Positions 24,069 to 33,792 of a stretch of 64,000 nt of DNA are shown piece by piece. The notes beneath the pieces are model-generated. The model worked only from the letters and a program-made list of their open reading frames with translations. It did not search any database and was not told the origin of the DNA. This stretch comes from Flavobacterium chryseum. GTDB taxonomy: Bacteria; Bacteroidota; Bacteroidia; Flavobacteriales; Flavobacteriaceae. Positions within the stretch are counted from its first letter, which is position 1. Each line of letters opens with the position of its first letter. Location of the stretch: contig NZ_SNWW01000003.1 of assembly GCF_004362015.1 (NCBI RefSeq), positions 310,001-374,000 of the forward strand. Direction: 5' to 3'. The translations under genes and the position numbers were made by a program.

Positions 24069-27000
24069 TTAAAATTGCAAATTAACTCCTAACATGTACG
24101 ATTTTGCCTGAGGATAATAACCTCTGTCAACACCTTGTACATTGTTCATCCCAGCTGTAGTAGGGCCTCCAATTTCAGGATCATAACCAGTATATTTAGT
24201 TATTGTCCATAAATTTTCTCCTGTCACGTACAATCTTACTTTTTGCAATGAAATGCTTTCTATCCATTCTTTTGGAAATGAATATCCAAGTTGAATTGTT
24301 TTAAATCTAAAGAAATCTCCTTTTTCTAAGTTAAAATCAGATGGATTTGTAAAGTTTTTATTTGTATCGTTTGTAGTAACTCTAGGATAACTATTTGTTG
24401 ATCCTGGTCCCGTCCAACGACCTAAAACTTCTGTTTGATAATTTGCGTTTGTAATATCAAGTCTTCTTAAACCTTGATAAATCATGTTTCCACCAGCTCC
24501 CTGACCAAAAACTAACATATCAAAACCTTTGTAGTCTAAGTTTAAAGTAAAACCATAAGTATATTTAGGCAATGAAGTCCCTAAGAAAGTTCTGTCATTA
24601 GATCCAATTACACCATCCCCATCTAAGTCTTGCCAACGGAAATCTCCCGGTTTAGCATTTGGCTGAATAACTTTACCCGCAGCATTTTTATAATTGTCAA
24701 CATCTGCCTGAGTCTGGAAAATACCATTTGTTTTAAATCCGTAAAATGAATTATAAGCTTGTCCTACTTGTGTTCTGTTAATTTCATAAGCACTAGACTG
24801 AACTGTTTCATCACCTACCAAAAAGTTAGTTCCTTTATCCAGGTAAGTAATTTCATTTTTGATGTATGAGAAATTTCCGTTTACTGAAAGATTTAATTCA
24901 CCGATTTTCTTACGGTATCCTAATTCAATATCAATACCTTTATTTTCCATATCAGCTAAGTTAGCATATGTTTTTCCAGTTGCTCCAACATATCCAGGAA
25001 CTGGAACCGGCATTAAGATACCTTCTGTTTTCTTATTGAAGAAATCTACAGTTAAATTGAAATCATGGAATAACATAGTTTCAAAACCAATGTTAGCTTG
25101 TTTTGTTTCTTCCCATTTCAAATCAGGATTTGCAATTGCATTTGTACTTTGTCCGTTAGCAATGTTTCCACCAATAGTGTAGTTTCTTTGAATTCCAACT
25201 GTTGAAATATATAAGAAATCAGGAGAAGAATCATTACCAGTTACACCGTAACCTCCTCTAATTTTTAAATTGTTTACAACATCGTTTTCTTTCCAGAAAC
25301 CTTCTTTAGAAGGCACCCAACCTAAAGACACAGAAGGGAAAGTTCCGTATTTATGATTTGGTCCAAAACGTGTAGAACCATCACGACGAATAATACCTGT
25401 AAAAATATATTTCTCTTTATAATCATAGTTTAATCTTCCAAACAATGACTCAACTCTGTGTTCTAAAGCTTGTGCATTATAAGCATTTGCTATTTTATCA
25501 GCGATTGGAATATCAACATTGAATGATGCATCAGCATGTGTTTTTGCAGGAACTCCTCTGTAAGTGATATCATTACCAGAGGTAATATTATCTACATAAG
25601 TTCCTTTACCTACTAAAACACTAAAGTTATGATCTCCTAATTTTTTAGCGTAATTAAGAGTATTCTCCCAATTCCAGCTATATGATTTTTTGTAAGATCT
25701 GAACAATTCATTTACATCTCTTTTTGTAGCCCCATTTAAGTAAAAAACCGGAGTAAAGTTGTCTGAACCATAATAAGCTAATTTTGCACCTGCAGTAGAT
25801 CTAAATTTTAATCCAGGTAAAATTTCTGCTTCGACAAAAATATTTCCAACAAAATTTTCAGAGAAATCATTATTCCCTAATCTTGTTTGCGTATAAGCTA
25901 ACGGGTTTGAAGTTTCCTGAGTTACGTTAGTAGAAATACCATAGTAGTTTCCGTTTGCATCTCTAAGTGCATTGGCATTTACGTATGGACTTCCTGCTAC
26001 TGCAGCTTCCGGACCAACAAGTACTGGTGTTAACGGATCTAAGTTGATTGCAGATGATAACGGCCCACCAAACTCATCATTTGTGTTACCAATACCAATT
26101 GTTTTTTCGTTAGAATATCCCAAAGTCTGACCAATTTTGATATACTTACCAAGCTTATGATTAGAGTTTAAACGGATGTTTTTTCTTGTATAATTTGAAA
26201 TATCAGTTGTAATAATACCTTCCTGATCTGTTAGACCAAATGACATGTAAAAAGTCGAAGTATCATTACCACCACTAAAACTTAATTCGTGAGAATAACG
26301 TTGTGCATGATCATTAAATATTACATCCTGCCAGTTTGTTCCTTTTCCATAATCAATAAGTCCTGATGGATTTGTTGGTGTTGGAGTTGTTGTTGTAGCA
26401 AAAGGTGCCGGTTTTCCCCCATTCACATATGCTTCATTTAAAATAGTTACATATTGAGAAGCATCTAATAAATCAATTTTCTTTGCAGCCTGAGATGTTC
26501 CTGCATAACCAGTATAACTTACAGAAATTTTACCTGCTTTACCTTTTTTAGTAGTTACCAAAATAACCCCTGCAGCAGCACGAGAACCGTAAATTGCACC
26601 AGAAGCACCATCTTTAAGCACCTCAATAGATTCAATGTCAGATTGATTAAGGTAGCCTATTCCACCATTATCTACAATTACACCATCAACTACCCATAAA
26701 GGATCGTTATTGTTTAAAGTAGTAAAACCACGAATACGAATCGTAGAAGCAGATCCTGGCTGTCCAGCATTGGCAGCAATTGAAACACCCGAAACTCTAC
26801 CTTGTAAAGCTTGCTCTACTCTAGTAATTGGTAAACTTTCTAAATCTTTTGCTTTAACACTAGAAATTGATCCTGTTACGACACTTTTCTTTTGTGTACC
26901 GTATCCTACTACAACAACCTCATTTAAGTTTTGAGATTCCGGACGTAATTTAATATCCAGTTTAGTTCTTCCGTTTACTGCTTCCTGAACAGTAACATAA

Positions 27001-27230
27001 CCTACAAAAGTAACTGTCAAAGTTCCGTTTGAAGGAACACTAATTTGGAATTTACCATCAAAGTCAGAGGCTGTAGCTTTGTTTGTTCCTTTCACTAAGA
27101 TAGTTGCCCCTGGGACGGGTAATCCACTTTCATCATTAATAGTTCCACTTACCGTAACATCCTGCGCCATTGCGATAACTGAAAACAATAGAGATGAAAC
27201 ACAAAAAATAAGTAATTTTGTTAATTTCAT
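24069..27230 (-). CDS. SusC/RagA-family TonB-dependent outer membrane transporter
   Basis: The 1053-residue protein has a signal peptide ending in IAMAQ. A carboxypeptidase-regulatory-like domain follows (about 25-100, VSGTINDESGLPVPGATILV), then the TonB-plug region with VVVGYGTQKKSVVTGSIS and the RIRG/VDGV signature, then a 22-strand-type barrel. DLDGDGVIGSNDR (about residue 900) is the dockerin-like calcium loop common in SusC proteins. It imports the oligosaccharides captured by SusD. It is the first gene of the leftward operon, with a repeated 18-bp candidate operator 80-130 bases upstream. Confidence 0.95.
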   Translation of the reverse strand: MKLTKLLIFCVSSLLFSVIAMAQDVTVSGTINDESGLPVPGATILVKGTNKATASDFDGKFQISVPSNGTLTVTFVGYVTVQEAVNGRTKLDIKLRPESQNLNEVVVVGYGTQKKSVVTGSISSVKAKDLESLPITRVEQALQGRVSGVSIAANAGQPGSASTIRIRGFTTLNNNDPLWVVDGVIVDNGGIGYLNQSDIESIEVLKDGASGAIYGSRAAAGVILVTTKKGKAGKISVSYTGYAGTSQAAKKIDLLDASQYVTILNEAYVNGGKPAPFATTTTPTPTNPSGLIDYGKGTNWQDVIFNDHAQRYSHELSFSGGNDTSTFYMSFGLTDQEGIITTDISNYTRKNIRLNSNHKLGKYIKIGQTLGYSNEKTIGIGNTNDEFGGPLSSAINLDPLTPVLVGPEAAVAGSPYVNANALRDANGNYYGISTNVTQETSNPLAYTQTRLGNNDFSENFVGNIFVEAEILPGLKFRSTAGAKLAYYGSDNFTPVFYLNGATKRDVNELFRSYKKSYSWNWENTLNYAKKLGDHNFSVLVGKGTYVDNITSGNDITYRGVPAKTHADASFNVDIPIADKIANAYNAQALEHRVESLFGRLNYDYKEKYIFTGIIRRDGSTRFGPNHKYGTFPSVSLGWVPSKEGFWKENDVVNNLKIRGGYGVTGNDSSPDFLYISTVGIQRNYTIGGNIANGQSTNAIANPDLKWEETKQANIGFETMLFHDFNLTVDFFNKKTEGILMPVPVPGYVGATGKTYANLADMENKGIDIELGYRKKIGELNLSVNGNFSYIKNEITYLDKGTNFLVGDETVQSSAYEINRTQVGQAYNSFYGFKTNGIFQTQADVDNYKNAAGKVIQPNAKPGDFRWQDLDGDGVIGSNDRTFLGTSLPKYTYGFTLNLDYKGFDMLVFGQGAGGNMIYQGLRRLDITNANYQTEVLGRWTGPGSTNSYPRVTTNDTNKNFTNPSDFNLEKGDFFRFKTIQLGYSFPKEWIESISLQKVRLYVTGENLWTITKYTGYDPEIGGPTTAGMNNVQGVDRGYYPQAKSYMLGVNLQF

Positions 27231-27309
27231 TTTTCTAAAAATTTTGGTTAATTAATTAGTAATTTGATGCAATAATAAAGTTAAATTTTTACTATTTATA
27301 ATTAAAATT

Positions 27310-27360
27310 CATTACAAAAACACATCAAACTAAATTTTAATACATTACAAAAACACATCA
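27310..27360 (-). promoter_or_regulatory. 18-bp direct repeat, candidate operator upstream of susC
   Basis: CATTACAAAAACACATCA occurs perfectly at 27310-27327 and 27343-27360, starts 33 bases apart, about three helical turns. It lies 80-130 bases before the susC start and 215-265 before the divergent regulator start. CAATAATA at 27270-27277 (TATTATTG on the minus strand) is a one-mismatch -7 box located between the repeat and susC. The rest of the 344-base divergent gap is plain AT-rich sequence. Confidence 0.6.
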
Positions 27361-27574
27361 TTTTTTTCATAAACAATTGATTATTAATAAATTAATACAA
27401 TTTTATTAGATGTTATTAAAATGTTAATTATAAAAATAAACACTACATTTATGAAAAATCAATTATTTTAGCTTTTATTGAAAATTTTGCTGTAAAATAC
27501 CTGATACACAACTGCCATATTCAATTTTAAATCAATATATAAAACATTACTCATAAAAATACATATTAAAAATT

Positions 27575-30454
27575 ATGAAATTCATAAATTCATTTTTAAC
27601 AATAATAGTAGTTTTTACCTTACAATTTTCGATTTTTGCTCAAGTAAAAAGCATTGGTTTACCTGATGTTAAGAACTATAAAAGGACAGAATATAAAGGT
27701 GGAACACAAAACTGGAATATTGATCAGGATAAAAATGGAAATATGTACTTCGCTAATAATAGCGGCCTGATTCAATTTGATGGATCTACTTGGCACAAAT
27801 ATTCTTTACCAAATGGAACAGCAATACGAAGTTTAAAAATTGATTCAACAGGGAAAATTTTTGTAGGAGGAAATGACGAATTTGGATATTTTGAAAGCAA
27901 CAAAAAAGGTGTACTAAAATACTTTTCGCTCTCTAAACTAATCGATACAAAAGCAAATAAAAACATTAACCTAATTTGGAGAATACATATATATAAAGGA
28001 GAAATAATTTTTCAATCTTTTACCAAAGTATTTTTTTATAAAAATGACAAACTACGGTTTATAGATGCACCAAATAAATTTCAATTCTCATTTTTGGTAA
28101 ATAGAAAGCTTTATTTTCAGGATAAAGTCTTAGGGATTTTAGAATATAAAAACGGAAAATTAATTCCGCTTAAAGGTTCAACTGTATTTAACGATAAAGA
28201 GATATGGTCTGTATTTCCTTTACCAAATAACCGATTGCTTTTAGCAACTTTAGAAAAAGGTCTTTTCGTTACTGATGGTAATTCAGTTAAACCGTGGGAC
28301 ACTGAGGCTAATGAATTTATTAAAAAAAATACGTCGCTTGGAGGAAGTATAATAAAGAACAAGTTTATAGTTCTTAACTCTGTATTAAATGGTTTTATCG
28401 TTTGCGATTTAAACGGTAAAATAATCCAACATTTAAATCGTCAAAAAGGCCTTCAAAACAATACTATTTTAACGTCATTTGTTGATAACAAAAATAATCT
28501 TTGGCTTGGATTAGATAACGGAATTACATTTATAAACGAGAATTCTCCTTTTACATTTTTCGATTACAGTTACAATATCGGAACTGTTTATTCTTCAATT
28601 GTTTTTAACGGAAACTTATACGTTGCAACAAATCAGGGATTGTTTTATCATCCGTGGAATAAACCTTTTAAAGATGAAGCATTTACCAGAGTTGAAGGTA
28701 CAATTGCACAGGCATGGAATGTTCAGGTTATAAACAACACCTTATTATGCGCCAGTAATAGTGGTGCGTTGGTTATTAGTCAGAATAAAGTTTTGAAGGT
28801 GTTAGACACAAGAGGATATTTTGGATTTAAAGCAATTCCTAATCATGAAAATTATATTATTGGAGAAAGCTATAATGGATTTTCAATTTTTAAGAAGGGG
28901 CCAAACGGAATAGAATATGTAAATCAGGTAGAAGGATTTGATCAAACAACAAATACATTTGAAATAGCATTAGACGAAAATTATCTGTGGTTGAAAAAAG
29001 ATCCTTATTTATACCAAATGGTACTTTCAGATGATCTTAAAAGATTTGATTACATAAAAAAACATACCCAAATTTCATCAGAATATAAAGGTATTAGAAG
29101 CATGCAATTTCTAAACAAAAAAATATATTTTCAGACGAAAAATCATTTTTATAGATTCTCTAAAGAACAAGAATCATTTTTTGAAGATAAAAAAATAAGT
29201 CAACTATTTAAAGACATACCAACTATTAATACTTTAATTGAGGATTCTTACGGAAATCTTTGGTATTCTTACAATGAATCGTTGGGTGTATTAGCAAAAA
29301 ATAAAAATGGCCAATTCATAAAAAAAGAAGCGCCGTTTTCAAATCTTACCGGAAATTTAGTAAACAATTATATATCTGTTAATACAGTAGATCCCGAAAA
29401 TATTTTTATTGGTTTAACAGATGGTTTAACCCATTATGATTCGCACATCTCAAATGCATTCATAACAAAACCTAAAGTCTTTGTTGAAAGTTTTTCGTCT
29501 CCTGAAGATACTATCCTAATAGGTAATCTAAACAAACCCGAAATAGACTTGGATTTGCCATATAGCTCAAATCACGTAAAATTTACTTTTTCATCTCCAA
29601 CCTATGAAAATCAGGAAAACCTTCTTTACTCTTATAAATTAGAACCTTTTGATGACAATTGGCGAAATTGGTCTACCGTTGCCATAAAAGAATACACGAA
29701 TTTAAGGGAAGGCAATTATAAAATGAAAATTAGAGCTAAAAACAGCTATGGTGTTATCTCTGATGTTAGTGAAGTAAATTTTACTATTTCGCCACCCTGG
29801 TACAGACATTATCTTGCATACTTTTTTTATTTTATTCTTGTTTTGGGTGGAATTTATATTATTTCGAACAGAATTCAGTCAAAAATCAGGAAGAATAAAT
29901 ATTATGAAACCATAGAACAGCGAAGACTATATCTTGAAAAAGAATCAAGAATAAGACATGAGCAGCATGAACTTGAAAAAGAAATCGAAAAACTGAAAAG
30001 TGATAAACTCCAAATAAAAATCCTTGCAAAAGACAAAGAATTGGTAAACAATTCTCTTCAGGTTGTAAAGAAAAATAAAGTATTAAATGGAATCATTCAT
30101 AAATTAAAAGACATAGACACTAATATACTGGATGATTCAACAAAATTTGAATTCAATAAACTGCATAAAAGCATTGTAAAGGAAGTTAACACAGATAAAA
30201 GTTGGAAAGATTTAGAAAAGCACATTAAAAATGTACATTTTGAGTTTTTGAAACGATTAAAAGAAAAATATCCAACTATTTCTCCTCGCGAACTCGATTT
30301 ATCGACTTACTTATTAATGAATATGTCTACGAAAGAAATAGCTGAAATCATGAATATTTCCAGCGGAGGAGTTGAACTTGCCAGATATCGTTTAAGAAAG
30401 AAACTAAATTTAAATAAAAAAGAAAATCTAATTGGTTTTTTGATGAGTATCTAA
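27575..30454 (+). CDS. Membrane-anchored beta-propeller sensor with LuxR-type HTH
   Basis: The 959-residue one-component regulator has a signal peptide (to IFAQ), a periplasmic two-bladed propeller-type sensor (about 25-640, repeated NLWLGLDNG/NLWYSYNES segments), a Y_Y_Y domain (about 655-735, YSYKLEPFDDNWRNW), one transmembrane helix (about 747-768), a charged coiled coil, and a C-terminal LuxR-type helix-turn-helix (about 895-955, SPRELDLSTYLLMNMSTKEI). It lacks histidine kinase and receiver domains, so it is not a hybrid two-component system. It is divergent from susC and presumably activates the locus when it binds a glucan oligosaccharide. Confidence 0.88.
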   Translation: MKFINSFLTIIVVFTLQFSIFAQVKSIGLPDVKNYKRTEYKGGTQNWNIDQDKNGNMYFANNSGLIQFDGSTWHKYSLPNGTAIRSLKIDSTGKIFVGGNDEFGYFESNKKGVLKYFSLSKLIDTKANKNINLIWRIHIYKGEIIFQSFTKVFFYKNDKLRFIDAPNKFQFSFLVNRKLYFQDKVLGILEYKNGKLIPLKGSTVFNDKEIWSVFPLPNNRLLLATLEKGLFVTDGNSVKPWDTEANEFIKKNTSLGGSIIKNKFIVLNSVLNGFIVCDLNGKIIQHLNRQKGLQNNTILTSFVDNKNNLWLGLDNGITFINENSPFTFFDYSYNIGTVYSSIVFNGNLYVATNQGLFYHPWNKPFKDEAFTRVEGTIAQAWNVQVINNTLLCASNSGALVISQNKVLKVLDTRGYFGFKAIPNHENYIIGESYNGFSIFKKGPNGIEYVNQVEGFDQTTNTFEIALDENYLWLKKDPYLYQMVLSDDLKRFDYIKKHTQISSEYKGIRSMQFLNKKIYFQTKNHFYRFSKEQESFFEDKKISQLFKDIPTINTLIEDSYGNLWYSYNESLGVLAKNKNGQFIKKEAPFSNLTGNLVNNYISVNTVDPENIFIGLTDGLTHYDSHISNAFITKPKVFVESFSSPEDTILIGNLNKPEIDLDLPYSSNHVKFTFSSPTYENQENLLYSYKLEPFDDNWRNWSTVAIKEYTNLREGNYKMKIRAKNSYGVISDVSEVNFTISPPWYRHYLAYFFYFILVLGGIYIISNRIQSKIRKNKYYETIEQRRLYLEKESRIRHEQHELEKEIEKLKSDKLQIKILAKDKELVNNSLQVVKKNKVLNGIIHKLKDIDTNILDDSTKFEFNKLHKSIVKEVNTDKSWKDLEKHIKNVHFEFLKRLKEKYPTISPRELDLSTYLLMNMSTKEIAEIMNISSGGVELARYRLRKKLNLNKKENLIGFLMSI

Positions 30455-30460
30455 ACAAAA

Positions 30461-30493
30461 AAAAATGCCATTCGTAAAACGAATGGCATTTTT
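30461..30493. terminator. Bidirectional terminator between the sensor gene and murF
   Basis: A perfect 14-bp stem (30461-30474 with 30480-30493, AAAAATGCCATTCG) has the loop TAAAA and T-runs on both strands. It serves the two convergent genes. Confidence 0.9.
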
Positions 30494-30509
30494 TATGAGT
30501 TTGTAAAGA

Positions 30510-31793
30510 TTAGATGTATTCGAGAGTTCTCTCTAAAGCCATTCCTCTTGAACCTTTAATTAAAATTGTATTATTATTAAATGATTTAGTTTTAAGGAAC
30601 TCCGCAAAAGCATCAAAGGTTTCAAAAAACAGAACATCTTCACTCGTAACTTTGTGTTCATAAAATGCTCTCCCAATCAAATAGCAACCGGACTGATTTT
30701 GATTTAAAACTGAATCAACAATAATTTTATGTTCAGATTGGCTTTCATCTCCCAACTCAAACATATCGCCTAAAATCATTATTTTATCGCTATTATCTAA
30801 TTGTATGAAGTTTGCAATTGCAACAGCCATACTACTCGGATTGGCGTTGTAAGCATCCAAAATAATTTGATTCGTGCCTTTGTTTAAAAGCTGCGATCTG
30901 TTATTATCCGGAACATAACCTTCAATTGCTGCTTTTATATCATTATTATCTACTTTAAAATAAGTTCCAATAGCAACGGCGGCGTTAATATTATTCGCAT
31001 TATACAATCCAATTAAATTAGATTTGATATTGAAGCCTTCATATGCAATACTAACAAAAGGATTCGCCTCAATGGTTTTTATTTTCACATTAGCTTCCTC
31101 TTTTTCAATTCCGAAAGTAAATGAGTTTATTGATCGCGATCTTTCAATCTGAATAGAATCTTCAAGATTTACAAAAGCCGTTTTGTTGTTATTAGCAAGA
31201 TATTGATACATCTCGCTTTTTCCTTCAATTACACCCTGAACTCCCCCGAAACCTTCCAGGTGTGCTTTTCCAAAATTGGTAATGTAGCCAAAATCCGGTT
31301 GTGCGATTTCACATAAAAATTCAATTTCCTTTTTATGATTAGCACCCATTTCAACAATTCCAATTTGAGTTTCTTTTGTAAAGGATAACAAAGTTAACGG
31401 AACTCCAATATGATTATTCAAATTTCCAACGGTCGCTTTTGTCTTAAATTTTTTCGCCAAAACAACATTAATAAGTTCTTTTGTTGTTGTTTTTCCATTA
31501 CTTCCCGTTAAGGCAATAATTGGCAGTTTCAAATGAGCTCTATGAAATTTAGCCAATTCCTGCAGCGTTTGTAAACTGTTTTCAACCAGAATTGTTCTAT
31601 TATCTATAAAATAAGATTCGTTGTCTATAATTACAAATAAAGCACCTAAATCTAATGCTTGTCTGGCAAAAGTATTAGCATCAAAATTCTCTCCTTTAAT
31701 AGCAAAAAAAATGGAATCTTTTTCAATTTTTCGAGTGTCAATTGAAACAGATGTACATTGTAAAAACAAATTATGAATGTCCTGAATATTCAT
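30510..31793 (-). CDS. murF: UDP-N-acetylmuramoyl-tripeptide--D-alanyl-D-alanine ligase
   Basis: MurF adds the D-Ala-D-Ala dipeptide to the peptidoglycan precursor in the cytoplasm, using ATP. The 427 residues show the Mur ligase three-domain layout: N-terminal UDP-binding part (about 1-85), central ATPase with GSNGKTTT (97-104) and the KSEMYQYL segment, and a C-terminal domain starting near NNRSQLL with DAYNANPSSM and LGDMFELG. The DAYNANPSS motif is characteristic of MurF among Mur ligases. It follows gldJ on the same strand with a terminator between them. Confidence 0.96.
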   Translation of the reverse strand: MNIQDIHNLFLQCTSVSIDTRKIEKDSIFFAIKGENFDANTFARQALDLGALFVIIDNESYFIDNRTILVENSLQTLQELAKFHRAHLKLPIIALTGSNGKTTTKELINVVLAKKFKTKATVGNLNNHIGVPLTLLSFTKETQIGIVEMGANHKKEIEFLCEIAQPDFGYITNFGKAHLEGFGGVQGVIEGKSEMYQYLANNNKTAFVNLEDSIQIERSRSINSFTFGIEKEEANVKIKTIEANPFVSIAYEGFNIKSNLIGLYNANNINAAVAIGTYFKVDNNDIKAAIEGYVPDNNRSQLLNKGTNQIILDAYNANPSSMAVAIANFIQLDNSDKIMILGDMFELGDESQSEHKIIVDSVLNQNQSGCYLIGRAFYEHKVTSEDVLFFETFDAFAEFLKTKSFNNNTILIKGSRGMALERTLEYI

Positions 31794-31821
31794 TTATAAG
31801 ACTTTAATATTATTAAAATAA

Positions 31822-31874
31822 AAAAATTCCAAATTCCAAAAACTGAAGATTTCAGTATGGAATTTGGAATTTTT
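31822..31874 (-). terminator. Terminator downstream of gldJ
   Basis: A 17-bp stem (31822-31838 with 31858-31874, AAAATTCCAAATTCCA type) contains an inner CTGAA/TTCAG hairpin. T-runs flank both sides. It lies in the 100-base gap between gldJ and murF. Confidence 0.75.
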
Positions 31875-31893
31875 TTATTGATTTTTTTTAACT

Positions 31894-33585
31894 TTAGTTT
31901 CTAGGCGATTTTCTTCTTTCAGCTTTAGAACCTACTCTTGACATAGCACATCTAAATCCGATGTAATCTGTTGCCATATCCTGAGGGAAATATCTTCTTT
32001 GAGCCGGATCTAACCAATAAGCTCTGTCTCTCCAAGAACCACCTTTATAAACTCTTACTTTATCATCGATTAAAGTAGTACGTTTACTAGAGTTGTCGTA
32101 TTTTCTTAATACTTTACCTAAACTATCAGTAGTGATATTATGTTTAGGAGAGTTGTACATTGTTTGATCTGCTTTTGCTCCAGATTCAGGATCTCCAAAG
32201 TCAAAATATTTAGATGATTGTTTATCACCATCTCTATAATTGATATTGTCGCTTGTACTGAAATTTGTTCTCAAATATGTTTCATTCTCGTCAACTGGTA
32301 CCTGAGCAATTTCTCCCGGAAGGTTTCTTGCAACAACTTTACCATTACTTAAAGTATCGTATTTGATATTCTCTTTAGTGATAATTTCAAGTTTACCATC
32401 TTTACCAATTTTGTTTTTAGCATATTGATTTCCTCTATAGTAGTTAAAATCATTAGCTTCATTATCAATAATAGGTCTGTAAACGTCAGCTACCCATTCT
32501 GCAACGTTACCTGCCATATCGTATAATCCGAAATCATTTGCAGCGTAGCTTTTAACCTGATTTGTAATATCGGCACCGTCATCTGACCAACCAGCAATTC
32601 CACCGTAATCACCGTTACCTTGCTTAAAGTTAGCCAATTGATCTCCTTTATTTTTACGCTTAGCTGAACGAGTATAATCTCCAGACCAAGGGTATTTCTT
32701 TTGTCCTTTATAGATGTTGTATTCTCTTTGTCCAACATCAGCAGCGGCAGCATACTCCCATTCTGCTTCAGTAGGAAGTCTGTATTCTGGCAAGATAACT
32801 CCTGAAGAACGTTGTGCGTACACATTTTTCTCGTCCGGAACTACACCGTCTTTACCTGCTTTTGGTCTTCTTCCGTTTGGATTTTTCTTCAATACTAATT
32901 CTTCATTACCACCGTAAGTAGTAGATGGAGAAGCTAAGTAAGCTTCAGTATTAAATAAACTTTCAGCACTAACATCAGTTGTTTTAGCACCTTTTTTAAG
33001 ATATCCATCTTTTTCTAAAACAGCTTCGTTTACACGGTCTGTTCTCCATTTACTAAATTCAACAGCTTGAATCCAGTTAACACCAACTACAGGATAGTTA
33101 GCATAAGAAGGGTGTCTTAAATAGTTATTAGTCATCGTTTCGTTATATCCTAAACGATTTCTCCATACTAAAGTATCAGGAGATGCTCCTTCATAAATAT
33201 TTTTGTAATTCTCTTCTGTTGGAGGGAAAACTTTTTTAAGCCATTCCAGGTACTCTAAGTACATACCATTCGTAACTTCAGTTTCATCCATGTAGAATGA
33301 TTGAACGTGTTGTTGAGTCGGAGTATTATTCCAATCGTGCATAACATCATCCTGTACTTTACCCATAGTAAATGTACCTCCTTCAACAAAAACTAAACCA
33401 GGACCAGCCTGTTGTTTTTTCCCTGCATTTCTAGCAGAAGTTCCATTCTGACTATCTACATCCCAACCTGTTGCTCTAGAAGCATGGTTTGAACTCGATT
33501 TTTTGCTACAACTAGCCGTGCCCAACATCAATACCATTGACATCATTAATTGCAAGACTACAATTTTGTTTACTTTCATACTCAT
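31894..33585 (-). CDS. gldJ: Gliding motility lipoprotein GldJ
   Basis: GldJ is an essential lipoprotein of the Flavobacterium gliding and type IX secretion machinery. The 563 residues begin with a lipoprotein signal (lipobox LGTASC). The body is a formylglycine-generating-enzyme-like fold: FVEGGTFTMG, YMDETEVTNGMYLEYLEW, YPVVGVNWIQAVEFSKWR, YRLPTEAEWEYAA, MAGNVAEWVAD and the terminal YKGGSWRDRAYWLDPAQRR, interrupted by GldJ-specific insertions. A start two codons downstream (MKVNK) is equally plausible. It is divergent from porU, the order known from F. johnsoniae. Confidence 0.95.
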   Translation of the reverse strand: MSMKVNKIVVLQLMMSMVLMLGTASCSKKSSSNHASRATGWDVDSQNGTSARNAGKKQQAGPGLVFVEGGTFTMGKVQDDVMHDWNNTPTQQHVQSFYMDETEVTNGMYLEYLEWLKKVFPPTEENYKNIYEGASPDTLVWRNRLGYNETMTNNYLRHPSYANYPVVGVNWIQAVEFSKWRTDRVNEAVLEKDGYLKKGAKTTDVSAESLFNTEAYLASPSTTYGGNEELVLKKNPNGRRPKAGKDGVVPDEKNVYAQRSSGVILPEYRLPTEAEWEYAAAADVGQREYNIYKGQKKYPWSGDYTRSAKRKNKGDQLANFKQGNGDYGGIAGWSDDGADITNQVKSYAANDFGLYDMAGNVAEWVADVYRPIIDNEANDFNYYRGNQYAKNKIGKDGKLEIITKENIKYDTLSNGKVVARNLPGEIAQVPVDENETYLRTNFSTSDNINYRDGDKQSSKYFDFGDPESGAKADQTMYNSPKHNITTDSLGKVLRKYDNSSKRTTLIDDKVRVYKGGSWRDRAYWLDPAQRRYFPQDMATDYIGFRCAMSRVGSKAERRKSPRN

Positions 33586-33701
33586 TCTTAGGTGATAAAT
33601 TTAGGTGCTGCAATATAATAATTAACATTTAATTAGCAACATCTGTTCTAATAATTTTATTTAGCTGTTTTTTACCAGAAAATAACCTATAGTTACGAAC
33701 G

Positions 33702-33709
33702 CAAAAATA
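33702..33709 (-). promoter_or_regulatory. Candidate -7 box for gldJ
   Basis: CAAAAATA reads TATTTTTG on the minus strand, an exact TAnnTTTG match, 117 bases before the gldJ start. No clear -33 partner was found. For porU, TAATTTCG at 33773-33780 is a one-mismatch box very close to its start. Confidence 0.4.
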
Positions 33710-33792
33710 TACTTTTTATTATTTACTATAACATGAAATACTATATTTTTACTTACTAAAATAATTTAATTTTAATTTCGCCTTTTCAAGCT

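Noticed and set aside
27310..27360. Possible CRISPR-like repeat
   Set aside because: Only two copies, 15-base spacer and no cas genes; it is placed as an operator instead.
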